From: Clostridiales bacterium
GTDB lineage: Bacteria > Bacillota > Clostridia > Oscillospirales > Acutalibacteraceae
Direction: 5' to 3'
Assembly (NCBI GenBank): GCA_019415945.1
Contig: DXYF01000028.1
Span: 176,845-240,844, forward strand
Length of the DNA stretch: 64,000 nucleotides
How positions within the stretch are numbered: the first letter of the stretch is position 1; every line of letters begins with the position of its first letter. Positions 16,721 to 23,376 of the stretch are shown here, in pieces. The notes under the pieces are model-generated. The model was not told the DNA's origin. It did not search any database and worked only from the letters and a program-made list of their open reading frames with translations. Both the position numbers and the translations under genes were made by a program.

Positions 16721-16744
16721 ATCCCGCCACAAAAGTGACGGGAT
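16721..16744 (-). terminator. Rho-independent terminator of rpsB-tsf
   Basis: Minus-strand stem ATCCCG/CGGGAT extended by CAC/GTG around one mismatch, four-base loop, followed by TTTTTGC, 20 bases after the tsf stop codon. Confidence 0.85.
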
Positions 16745-16764
16745 AATTTATTTTACTGATTAAA

Positions 16765-17676
16765 TTATTTAACCATGCTTGCAACTTCAGCAGCAAAATC
16801 GTCCTGACGCTTCTCAATTCCTTCGCCCTTTTCAAAACGAACAAACTTCTTGATTTCAATAGATCCGCCGAGTGACTTCGCAACATTCTGAGTGTACTGC
16901 TTAACAGAAAGCTTGTTGTCCTTAACAAACTCCTGATCAACAAGGCAGTTTTCCTTATAGAACTTGCCGATCTTACCCATAACAATCTTATCTGCGATAG
17001 CTTCGGGCTTACCCTCGTTGATTACCTGCTGACGCATAACCTCTTTTTCATGCTCGATTACCTCTGCGGGTACATCGCTTTCATTGAGGTACTGTGTGTT
17101 AAGAGCTGCAATCTGCATTGCTACATCTCTGCCGTATGATACAAACTCGGGTTTAGCTGCCAAATCTGTGTCAAAGTTTACGAGAACGCCGATTTTACCG
17201 CCGGCGTGAACATATGCAACACATGTGCCTTCCATACGCTCAAAACGACGGATCTGAATGTTCTCACCGATTGTAAGAACTTTCTCCTGTAAAAGTTCAG
17301 CAACTGTCTGAGATGTGCCCTCAGCCTGAAGAGCAAGAAGTGCTTCTACATCCGCAGGATTATTTTTGATTACTGTATCTGCACATGTCTTTACAAAATC
17401 CATAAATGATTCGTTCTTAGCAACAAAGTCGGTTTCAGCGTTAACCTCAATAACAACGCCGACAGAAAGGTCATCGCTTGTGCAAGCATAAGCAACGCCC
17501 TCGGCAGCAATTCTGCTTGCCTTTTTAGCCTGCTTTGCAAGACCCTGTTCTCTTAAAAAGTCAATAGCTTTATCCATATCGCCGTCAGCATTTTTAAGTG
17601 CATTTTTGCAATCCATCATGCCGCAGCCTGTCTTTTCTCTGAGTGCTTTTACATCTTGAGCTGTAAATGCTGCCAT
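16765..17676 (-). CDS. tsf: Elongation factor Ts
   Basis: Guanine nucleotide exchange factor for EF-Tu. The 303-aa protein has the N-terminal UBA-like domain with VKALREKTGCGMMDCKNAL, the conserved EVNAETDFVAKN motif that contacts EF-Tu (residues about 80-91), and the dimerisation and core domains with VAMQIAALNTQYL. It follows rpsB by 37 bases with a GAAAGGATG ribosome binding site, the standard bacterial rpsB-tsf operon. Confidence 0.98.
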   Translation of the reverse strand: MAAFTAQDVKALREKTGCGMMDCKNALKNADGDMDKAIDFLREQGLAKQAKKASRIAAEGVAYACTSDDLSVGVVIEVNAETDFVAKNESFMDFVKTCADTVIKNNPADVEALLALQAEGTSQTVAELLQEKVLTIGENIQIRRFERMEGTCVAYVHAGGKIGVLVNFDTDLAAKPEFVSYGRDVAMQIAALNTQYLNESDVPAEVIEHEKEVMRQQVINEGKPEAIADKIVMGKIGKFYKENCLVDQEFVKDNKLSVKQYTQNVAKSLGGSIEIKKFVRFEKGEGIEKRQDDFAAEVASMVK

Positions 17677-17713
17677 TATGAATACATCCTTTCAAAAATA
17701 GTTGTAAATTTAA

Positions 17714-18445
17714 TTATTCAGCTGCTTCTTCCTCTGTTTCTTCAACAGCAGCTGCACCCGTCTGGCCTTCTCTGCCCTCGATAACAGCGTCTGCCATTGC
17801 ACCTGCAATAAGCTTTACTGCACGGATAGCGTCATCGTTTCCGGGGATAACATAATCAATTTCATCGGGATCACAGTTAGTATCAACAATAGCAACAATA
17901 GGGATATTGAGCTTTTTAGCTTCTGAAACTGCAATTCTTTCTTTTCTCGGGTCAACGATAAAGAGAGCACCGGGCATCTCTGTCATATCCTTAATGCCGC
18001 CCATAAACTTCTCAAGCTTATCAATTTCAAGGTTAAGCTTAATAACTTCCTTTTTGGGAAGAAGGTCAAATGTGCCGTCTTCCTGCATTACACGAAGCTG
18101 CTTTAAACGAGCAATTCTTCTGCGGATTGTAGCGAAGTTTGTGAGCATACCGCCGAGCCATCTTGCGTTTACATAGTAAGCACCTGCACGCTCAGCCTCT
18201 TCCTTAACAGAATCCTGTGCCTGCTTCTTTGTACCTACGAAAAGTACGCTCTTGCCCTCTGCGGAAATCTCGCGAACAAAGCTGTAAGCTTCCTCGAGCT
18301 TTTTAACGCTCTTCTGAAGGTCAATAATATAAATTCCGTTTCGTTCTGTGAAGATGTACTTAGCCATCTTAGGGTTCCATCTTCTTGTCTGGTGACCGAA
18401 GTGTACGCCGGCCTCCAGGAGTTGTTTCATAGAAACTACTGCCAT
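17714..18445 (-). CDS. rpsB: 30S ribosomal protein S2
   Basis: Ribosomal protein uS2. The 243-aa protein begins MAVVSMKQLLEAGVHFGHQTRRWNPKM and contains the ENGIYIIDLQKS and FVGTKKQAQ motifs, the ARWLGGMLTNF signature, and PIVAIVDTNCDPD near residue 180; the C-terminus is an acidic tail. AAGGAGG lies eight bases before the ATG. The gene starts the rpsB-tsf operon and has a leader of about 100 bases with competing hairpins that may serve S2 autoregulation. Confidence 0.98.
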   Translation of the reverse strand: MAVVSMKQLLEAGVHFGHQTRRWNPKMAKYIFTERNGIYIIDLQKSVKKLEEAYSFVREISAEGKSVLFVGTKKQAQDSVKEEAERAGAYYVNARWLGGMLTNFATIRRRIARLKQLRVMQEDGTFDLLPKKEVIKLNLEIDKLEKFMGGIKDMTEMPGALFIVDPRKERIAVSEAKKLNIPIVAIVDTNCDPDEIDYVIPGNDDAIRAVKLIAGAMADAVIEGREGQTGAAAVEETEEEAAE

Positions 18446-18550
18446 TTTAATTTCCTCCTTAGGTTAAAACCTCCGCTGTGCCTTGATTTTATCGACCCAA
18501 TAAGCATACTATGCCACCCTGCCGACAAGCATCAGCGTGCGAAATGCTTA
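18446..18550 (-). ncRNA. Candidate structured 5' leader of rpsB
   Basis: Downstream of the promoter, AAGCAT at the RNA 5' end can pair with either of two ATGCTT copies: a near one giving a 6-bp hairpin with an 11-base loop, or a distant one giving an 8-bp stem (ATAAGCAT/ATGCTTAT) that encloses CGGCAGGGTGGCATAG. A small AGGTTTTAACCT palindrome lies right before the AAGGAGG. Mutually exclusive folding next to a ribosomal protein gene suggests autoregulation by S2. I could not compare it with known S2 leader families. Confidence 0.45.
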
Positions 18551-18553
18551 TAT

Positions 18554-18581
18554 ATTATACCATAAAAATAAAAAAAATCAA
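18554..18581 (-). promoter_or_regulatory. Promoter of rpsB-tsf
   Basis: Minus-strand TTGATT and extended TGGTATAAT with a 16-bp spacer. The -35 element lies in the distal arm of the terminator hairpin that ends the upstream hydrolase transcript, so the two signals share bases. Confidence 0.75.
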
Positions 18582-18599
18582 GTGTTTTGCACTTGATTT
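18575..18599 (-). terminator. Terminator of the SleB-type hydrolase gene
   Basis: Minus-strand 10-bp stem AAATCAAGTG/CACTTGATTT with a five-base loop followed by more T residues, directly after the hydrolase stop. It is flanked by A and T tracts on both sides, so it could work in either direction. Confidence 0.85.
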
Positions 18600-18610
18600 T
18601 TTTAAATATT

Positions 18611-19501
18611 TTACGCTGCTTTCATATCAAAAAATCTTACATTATCGCAGCCTACTATGAAATTCTGTGTTTCGTGCCATCCGCTTGTGCCTGTATAGAA
18701 ACAAAGTATTCTATGCTGAACAGCGGAGCCGTTTTGATCAAATATGTACGCTACGGCGTCCTTAACCTTTTGGTTCGGAGCCTTATTTGTAGGTGCATAG
18801 TAATTGTATTCGGAAATAATCCTATCTACTGATGTCGTGTTAGAACGATTCATCGCATCTCTTATACACTGAGCCACAAGTGCACAGCCGTTAAAGCTCA
18901 TGCTGCCTGCCTCGCCCATTACAAGTCTTTCAAGTTTATCTCTTTCGCTTGATGACAACTTAACCGAAGACGGGCTGTAATTCGGGTCAGGATTACTGAT
19001 ATTAATTAAATAATTACCTGAACTTACGGAAGAGCTGCTATCTTCTGCTTCCTCTTCCTCGGGCATTTGAGCGGGAACCGTGCTTTCACTAACCTCAGGC
19101 TGAGTATTTACAATAGCTTCGGTAGTTGTTTCAACTTCTTCAGACTCAGTTGCCTCTGTACTTGTCACCTTTGCAAGCTTTGTTTCCTGTACAGCCTCAG
19201 TAGTTTCCTCGACGGTTGTTTCCTCATTAAGAGTAGGAACAGTTGTTTCAAGATAACAGTTGTCGGAAATCACTGCAGCAAAATCACTTAAGTCACCGAC
19301 CATATACGATGCCGCCTTGCTGTCTTCATAAGCGTCAACATCAGGTGCAAGTGTTGTTGTCGGAATAATAAGTGCAGCTGCTGCAAGAACAACTGCAAAC
19401 ACAAAGGATGCAGCCTTGACGGTTTTGCCCGATAAAGGTTTCTTTGTTTTTTTGCATACTTTAGCTTCGCTTTTGTAATACTTGTATTTTGTCGCTCTCA
19501 A
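18611..19501 (-). CDS. Cell wall hydrolase, SleB/CwlJ-type catalytic domain
   Basis: The 296-aa protein has a basic N-terminus, one hydrophobic segment at about residues 30-48 (signal anchor or signal peptide), a Thr/Glu/Val-rich linker of about 100 residues likely to span the wall, and a C-terminal SleB-like domain (about 180-296) with ERLVMGEAGSMSFNGCALVAQCI, whose glutamate in GEAG is the presumed catalytic residue, followed by VAYIFDQNG and WHETQNFIVG. Homologues cleave peptidoglycan, in spore cortex or vegetative wall. The start is TTG, eight bases after GGAGG; no ATG is suitably placed. A structured leader of about 70 bases lies upstream. Confidence 0.85.
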   Translation of the reverse strand: MRATKYKYYKSEAKVCKKTKKPLSGKTVKAASFVFAVVLAAAALIIPTTTLAPDVDAYEDSKAASYMVGDLSDFAAVISDNCYLETTVPTLNEETTVEETTEAVQETKLAKVTSTEATESEEVETTTEAIVNTQPEVSESTVPAQMPEEEEAEDSSSSVSSGNYLINISNPDPNYSPSSVKLSSSERDKLERLVMGEAGSMSFNGCALVAQCIRDAMNRSNTTSVDRIISEYNYYAPTNKAPNQKVKDAVAYIFDQNGSAVQHRILCFYTGTSGWHETQNFIVGCDNVRFFDMKAA

Positions 19502-19524
19502 AAATTTATCCTCCCTGTGACTTA

Positions 19525-19597
19525 TGCACTCAATACAAGAAATAACATATAAATCTTGTGTTTGCTTATGAATGTAAATTCAAACAGCCTGAGTGCA
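19525..19597 (-). ncRNA. Candidate three-way-junction leader RNA of the cell wall hydrolase gene
   Basis: Read on the minus strand, TGCACTCA pairs with TGAGTGCA (8 bp) and encloses two abutting hairpins: GTTTG/CAAAC with a 16-base loop and ACAAGA/TCTTGT with a 13-base loop. The linkers are four, zero and two bases. The closing strand ends 15 bases before the GGGAGG ribosome binding site. The surrounding 323-bp gap between this gene and the ylmC-like gene holds no other gene that I can see. It does not match the c-di-AMP (ydaO) riboswitch sequence I know to precede some hydrolase genes. Confidence 0.45.
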
Positions 19598-19644
19598 ACT
19601 TCCTTTAGTCGTTAAAATTTTATCAAACACACAATTTCAAAGAT

Positions 19645-19673
19645 ATTAAAACACAAAACAAGTCAAATTGCAA
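19645..19673 (-). promoter_or_regulatory. Possible promoter of the cell wall hydrolase gene
   Basis: Minus-strand TTGCAA and TTTAAT with a 17-bp spacer would start transcription about 35 bases before the three-way-junction leader. A second reading with TTGACT as -35 has poor spacing, so the assignment is tentative. Confidence 0.4.
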
Positions 19674-19824
19674 GTTTTAAGCCGTAAATCGGACTGTAAC
19701 CATTGTAATATTAATGTAACAATTTGGATTTTATTTTTTTAATGCAATTATACTTTGTGCAAATTGCATATATTATTTCATGTTGCTTAGTTTATTTTGC
19801 CACCATAAGAGAAAGTGACTTTTT

Positions 19825-20112
19825 TTAATTTTTTTGATTAAATCTTCCTCTTTTATGTCTTTTTACAGGGTTAGGAGTCTTGCATGATATAATGATTGTA
19901 TCATCGCCGATCAGTTCAATTTTCTCCCACGGAATTATATAATCCTCACATTTTCCGAATAATCCGAAAAAACTCATACGACCGAATATCACGAGTGAAA
20001 CTACACAGGCAGTTTTGGTATCGACAATTATGTCGTCCACAAACCCAAGTCTTGTACCGTCACAGCAGCTGATTACTTCCTTGTGCCGCAAATCCGCAAA
20101 TCTGCAATTCAT
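19825..20112 (-). CDS. YlmC/YmxH family PRC-barrel sporulation protein
   Basis: A 95-aa single-domain protein with a PRC-barrel pattern: FADLRHKEVISCCDGTRLGFVDDIIVD followed by ACVVSLVIFG and DYIIPWEKIELIGDDTIIISC. This matches the YlmC/YmxH family found in spore formers, whose role is not established. The ATG beginning MNCRFADL lies six bases after GGTGGAG; the upstream GTG in the same frame is inside that ribosome binding site. Its neighbourhood, close to spoIIGA-sigE, agrees with Bacillus, where ylmC lies just after sigG. Confidence 0.85.
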   Translation of the reverse strand: MNCRFADLRHKEVISCCDGTRLGFVDDIIVDTKTACVVSLVIFGRMSFFGLFGKCEDYIIPWEKIELIGDDTIIISCKTPNPVKRHKRGRFNQKN

Positions 20113-20160
20113 AGCATACTCCACCTTATTATACTTATAATATGTATATAATTGTATTCG

Positions 20161-20189
20161 TTGACTTTTTAATATATGTTTGATAAAAT
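20161..20189 (+). promoter_or_regulatory. Promoter of degV
   Basis: TTGACT and TAAAAT with a 17-bp spacer, 36 bases before the degV start codon. Confidence 0.75.
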
Positions 20190-20224
20190 TAAATTGTTTC
20201 TTATTACTAAAAGGAGATGAAATT

Positions 20225-21097
20225 ATGGATTATATTTTTATGACTGATGCATCGTGCGACCTAAGCGAACAGCAAATAAACGAAATCGGAGTAGAGGTTA
20301 TTCCAATGGAATTTCAAATGGAGGAAAAATGTTACCTTCACTATCCCGACGCAAGAATGATGAGTCTTGACGAGTTTTACGCAAAAATCAAAGAGGGCGT
20401 AAATTCCAAAACAACTCAAATTAATTATGAAAAATTTACAAACTGTTTTGAAGAGTATTTAAAAGCAGGTAAAGATGTTATTTATACAGGAATTTCATCG
20501 GGACTAAGCGGAACTTATAATACCTGCCTTATGGCAGTAAAGGACTTAAAAGAAAAATATCCGGACCGAAAAATTATAGCTATTGACTCTTTCTGCGACT
20601 CAGCAGGATTGGGATACCTTGTATATCTTGCAGGCAAAAAATATGCTGAAGGTGCGACTATTGATGAACTTGCAAGCTTTATAGAAAATACAAGGCTGAA
20701 TGTTTGCCATTGGTTTGTGGTAGACGACCTTGACCAGCTTAAAAGGGGCGGCAGAATTTCCTCTGTTACGGCTGCTTTTGGTAAAGCCTTGCAGATAAAG
20801 CCGCTTTTAAGCGTAGATGACGGCGGATATCTTATAAATGTTAATAAAATTCGAGGCAAAAGTAATATAATCCCCACTTTAATAAAGTATTATGAGCGTG
20901 ACAGAGATGAAAACAAAGATAACATTGTTTTTGTTGCTCATGCAGATGACAAAGAAAAAGCTCTTGAGCTGAAAAAAGCACTTAAAGGAATGTGCAAAGA
21001 GGTTCAGATTTGCGACATAGGACCTGTAATCGGCTCACATGTAGGTTCGGGAATGGTGGCTCTTGTTTTCCTCGGAAAAAGAAACCTAAACGCTTAA
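20225..21097 (+). CDS. DegV family fatty-acid-binding protein
   Basis: The 290-aa protein binds a fatty acid and acts with a FakA-type kinase domain to phosphorylate it for phospholipid synthesis. Visible features are the N-terminal MTDASCDLSEQQINE segment, the ligand-contacting TGISSGLSGTYNT motif near residue 95, SIDSFCDSAGLG-like region, the second conserved DDLDQLKRGGRIS segment and the C-terminal IGPVIGSHVGSG motif. The ATG beginning MDYIFMTDAS has AAAGGAGATG upstream; the open frame before it is not coding. It is a single gene ended by a terminator. No kinase partner is nearby. Confidence 0.92.
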   Translation: MDYIFMTDASCDLSEQQINEIGVEVIPMEFQMEEKCYLHYPDARMMSLDEFYAKIKEGVNSKTTQINYEKFTNCFEEYLKAGKDVIYTGISSGLSGTYNTCLMAVKDLKEKYPDRKIIAIDSFCDSAGLGYLVYLAGKKYAEGATIDELASFIENTRLNVCHWFVVDDLDQLKRGGRISSVTAAFGKALQIKPLLSVDDGGYLINVNKIRGKSNIIPTLIKYYERDRDENKDNIVFVAHADDKEKALELKKALKGMCKEVQICDIGPVIGSHVGSGMVALVFLGKRNLNA

Positions 21098-21157
21098 CTT
21101 ATATAAATTTTTCTTGACCGATAACAAATAATAAAAATTAAATATTCAAAATTAAAA

Positions 21158-21201
21158 TCGACCCCCAAGCGTCAGAATTTCATCTAACGATTGGAGGTCG
21201 A
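21158..21201 (+). terminator. Terminator of degV, possibly bidirectional
   Basis: A 15-position stem with 13 pairs (TCGACC...CCAA against TTGG...GGTCGA) and a 14-base loop, followed on the plus strand by CTTTTTATT. On the minus strand it is followed by ATTTTAATTTT and so may also end the DUF3789 transcript, whose stop lies just beside it. Confidence 0.75.
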
Positions 21202-21205
21202 CTTT

Positions 21206-21295
21206 TTATTGGTTTTTGGTGTAATAAAAAAGGCACATTATGCTTACACCTACGAAAGCTCCGATAAACATTCCTATAATTATTCCCAATAACAT
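21206..21295 (-). CDS. DUF3789-like microprotein (29 aa)
   Basis: This reading frame is too short for most gene finders: 29 residues, MLLGIIIGMFIGAFVGVSIM followed by CLFYYTKNQ. It has a textbook AGGAGG ribosome binding site seven bases before the ATG. The pattern of a single glycine-zipper transmembrane helix (GxxxGxxxG), then Met-Cys-Leu, matches what I know as DUF3789, tiny membrane proteins of Clostridia with unknown function. It is divergent from spoIIGA, and its ribosome binding site is within 20 bases of the proposed spoIIGA promoter. Confidence 0.7.
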   Translation of the reverse strand: MLLGIIIGMFIGAFVGVSIMCLFYYTKNQ

Positions 21296-21317
21296 TTTAT
21301 TTTTCCTCCTGTACATA

Positions 21318-21351
21318 TTGTGACATGAAATATTTACTTTGTGTGTAATAA
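21318..21351 (+). promoter_or_regulatory. Possible spoIIGA-sigE promoter with long spacer
   Basis: TTGTGA and TAATAA separated by 22 bp. In Bacillus subtilis the spoIIG promoter is a Spo0A-activated sigma-A promoter with a similarly long 22-bp spacer. The match is suggestive only; I see no perfect Spo0A box. Confidence 0.35.
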
Positions 21352-21370
21352 TTTATAAGGGGTGAAAATA

Positions 21371-22171
21371 ATGAGAACTGTATATATTGACATATTAATA
21401 ACAGTTAATATATTTATAGACTTTTTTATAATTCTTTGCACAAAGAAATTTCTTCATCTCGGCACTTCAATGAGCAGAATTATTTTGGGAAGCGTTATCG
21501 GCGGAATATTCAGCCTTGCAGCTCTTTTACCTAAGCTTCCGTTCGGAATTAATATCGCTTTTGATATAGTCACAGCGTGTGTGATAGTATTTTCTGTATT
21601 CGGAAAAAGCAATATTAAAAGTTACATTAAACGAGTATCTGTGTATTTTTTAATATCATTTACATTTTGCGGAATTATGATTTTTATTTACACATCATTT
21701 AAACCCGCAGGAATGGAAATATACAATGATACCGTTTATTTTAATATTTCCCCTATTGTTCTTATTATTCTGACGCTTGTCTGTTATTATATTCTCAAAA
21801 TAATAAAAAGGTTGACGAAAGGTGTAAACGGAGGCGGTATATGCAATGTAGAAATTATTACATCAGAAAGGGTGATAACTTTTAAAGCAAAAATTGACAG
21901 CGGCTGTAATGTCAAAGAGCCTTTTTCGGGTAATTATGTAATTATAGCTGAAGAGGAATTGCTTGACGGATACAAACCCAAAGCGGAAAGCACAAGAATA
22001 ATTCCATTTACAAGTCTTGGAGGCGATGGAATTATACACGGATTTTGTCCTCAAAAAATTAAAATTGACGGAGTTGAAATTAATGATGTCTATGTAGGTA
22101 TATGCAGAAATATTATAAAAAGCGAAATACGGGCTTTGATACCTTATGAAATTATTAAAAATACTAAGTGA
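21371..22171 (+). CDS. spoIIGA: Sigma-E processing peptidase SpoIIGA
   Basis: Membrane-embedded aspartic protease that cleaves the pro-sequence of sigma-E in the mother cell during sporulation. The 266-aa protein has about five hydrophobic segments in the first 145 residues (starting YIDILITVNIFIDFFII) and a soluble C-terminal half with the protease motif KIDSGCNVKEPFSG near residue 175, the aspartate being catalytic, then IIPFTSLGGDGIIHGFCP. AAGGGGTG lies seven bases before the ATG; the GTG three codons earlier is inside it. The gene is nine bases before sigE, its substrate. Confidence 0.93.
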   Translation: MRTVYIDILITVNIFIDFFIILCTKKFLHLGTSMSRIILGSVIGGIFSLAALLPKLPFGINIAFDIVTACVIVFSVFGKSNIKSYIKRVSVYFLISFTFCGIMIFIYTSFKPAGMEIYNDTVYFNISPIVLIILTLVCYYILKIIKRLTKGVNGGGICNVEIITSERVITFKAKIDSGCNVKEPFSGNYVIIAEEELLDGYKPKAESTRIIPFTSLGGDGIIHGFCPQKIKIDGVEINDVYVGICRNIIKSEIRALIPYEIIKNTK

Positions 22172-22180
22172 GAGGTTAAT

Positions 22181-22882
22181 ATGCTTATACATAATCTAAT
22201 TTTTAAAATTAAAATGCTGTTTTTATCTGATAATGAAATATTTTATATTAACGGAAACGAAACATTGCCGCCTCCCCTGAGTAAAGAGGAGGAATTTGAT
22301 GTTATGCAGAAAATAATAAACGGAGATGAAAACGCAAGACAACCGCTTATTGTACATAATTTAAGACTTGTTGTTTATATAGCAAAAAAGTTTGAATCCC
22401 CAAGTGCAGGAGCAGAGGATTTGATTTCAATAGGTACAATAGGGCTTATAAAAGCAGTAAATACTTTTTCACCCGAAAAAAACATTAAGCTTGCAACCTA
22501 CGCTTCAAGGTGTATTGAAAATGAAATACTTATGTTTTTGAGAAAGTCCTCACAACTCAAAAACGAAATATCCATAGATGAGCCTTTGAATACAGATTGG
22601 GACGGAAACGAGCTTTTACTTTGCGATATACTTGGCAGCGAGCCTGATACCGTTAACATTAATATTGAAAACGAACTTGAAAAAAAGCTTGTGCTGAATG
22701 CGGTGTCAAATCTCGGAGAAAGAGAATGTTTGATAATGGAACTGCGGTTCGGATTAAACGGAAAGAAAGAACATACGCAAAAGCAAGTCGCGGATAAGCT
22801 CGGTATATCGCAGTCTTATATTTCAAGGCTTGAAAAGAAAATTATCAAGCAGCTGAAATACGAACTCGATAAAGCTGTATAA
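22181..22882 (+). CDS. sigE: Sporulation sigma factor sigma-E (pro-form)
   Basis: Mother-cell RNA polymerase sigma factor. The 233-aa protein has an N-terminal pro-sequence of about 25 residues (hydrophobic and basic, LIFKIKMLFLSDNEIFY), region 2 with HNLRLVVYIAKKF, GAEDLISIGTIGLIKAV and the -10-binding KLATYASRCIENEILMFLR, and region 4 with ERECLIMELRFGL and the helix-turn-helix TQKQVADKLGISQSYISRLEK. The order and spacing fit sigma-E exactly, and SpoIIGA is encoded just upstream. Unlike the usual arrangement there is no sigG after it: a strong hairpin and a convergent lipoprotein gene follow. Confidence 0.96.
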   Translation: MLIHNLIFKIKMLFLSDNEIFYINGNETLPPPLSKEEEFDVMQKIINGDENARQPLIVHNLRLVVYIAKKFESPSAGAEDLISIGTIGLIKAVNTFSPEKNIKLATYASRCIENEILMFLRKSSQLKNEISIDEPLNTDWDGNELLLCDILGSEPDTVNINIENELEKKLVLNAVSNLGERECLIMELRFGLNGKKEHTQKQVADKLGISQSYISRLEKKIIKQLKYELDKAV

Positions 22883-22897
22883 ATTAGATAAGCAACA

Positions 22898-22931
22898 CAC
22901 AATAAGCCTCGATATTTCGAGGCTTATTGTG
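22898..22931. terminator. Strong convergent hairpin after sigE
   Basis: A perfect 15-bp stem (CACAATAAGCCTCGA and its complement) with a four-base loop lies between the ends of sigE and the minus-strand lipoprotein gene. There is no clear T tract on either side, so it could be a bidirectional terminator of unusual type or an mRNA end stabiliser. Confidence 0.6.
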
Positions 22932-22952
22932 CTTGCGGCGTCTGGTTAAAAG

Positions 22953-23294
22953 TTATAAAAGATTTTCAGTTGCTGAAGTAACGGAGGTATCGCCATTGTC
23001 CGTGTCATTTGTAGTGTCATCTGTTTTATTATCATCATTGCCGATAATTCCGTCTGTGTCGGTTACATCTCCGTTTGATGAATTATCATCGTCATTGCCG
23101 TCCATTGCGTCGGTAGCAGCACTCTCAGCTCCTGAAACAACATCGGAAGCTGCATCTCCTGCTCCTGACATTGCATCGGATACTGCGTCTCCTGCTCCTG
23201 ACATTGCGTCGGAGGCTGCATCTCCCATACCGCAGCCCACAAGAGATAAAATTAAAATCAAGGCAGTAGAAACTAATAAAAGAATTTTTTTCAT
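22953..23294 (-). CDS. Lipoprotein with 11-residue repeats
   Basis: The 113-aa product starts MKKILLLVSTALILILSLVGC, a lipoprotein signal peptide with lipobox LVGC and Cys21 as the anchor. The mature part has four imperfect 11-residue repeats of the type GDAASDAMSGA (residues about 24-66), then an Asp/Asn/Thr-rich low-complexity tail. Eleven-residue Ala-rich repeats can form amphipathic helices lying on membranes, as in LEA-like and apolipoprotein-type proteins, but this is inference. AAGGGTGAT precedes the ATG; the longer open frame upstream overlaps the terminator of mscS and is not coding. No family is recognised. Confidence 0.7.
   Translation of the reverse strand: MKKILLLVSTALILILSLVGCGMGDAASDAMSGAGDAVSDAMSGAGDAASDVVSGAESAATDAMDGNDDDNSSNGDVTDTDGIIGNDDNKTDDTTNDTDNGDTSVTSATENLL
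23097..23225 (-). repeat. 33-bp tandem repeats within the lipoprotein gene
   Basis: About four diverged copies of a 33-bp unit encode GDAASDAMSGA, GDAVSDAMSGA, GDAASDVVSGA and a degenerate fourth copy. The second and first copies are nearly identical at DNA level, which suggests recent duplication. Confidence 0.8.
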
Positions 23295-23318
23295 AACAAT
23301 CACCCTTAAAAATAAAAA

Positions 23319-23342
23319 ATGGTGCCGTTGATACGACACCAT
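23319..23342 (-). terminator. Terminator of the MORN-mscS unit
   Basis: Minus-strand stem ATGGTG...CG/CG...CACCAT with one mismatch and a six-base loop, followed by TTTTTTATTTTT, 34 bases after the mscS stop codon. Confidence 0.85.
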
Positions 23343-23376
23343 TATTATTTACATGATAAAGCAGATTATACCAATA

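Noticed and set aside
18446..18550. The rpsB leader contains AGGGTGGCA, which resembles the T-box core AGGGTGGNACCGCG.
   Set aside because: The match stops before ACCGCG, the leader is too short for a specifier hairpin, and rpsB is not a usual T-box target.
19502..19824. A c-di-AMP (ydaO) riboswitch was considered before the cell wall hydrolase gene.
   Set aside because: The conserved sequences of that class are missing and the visible structure is a much smaller three-way junction.
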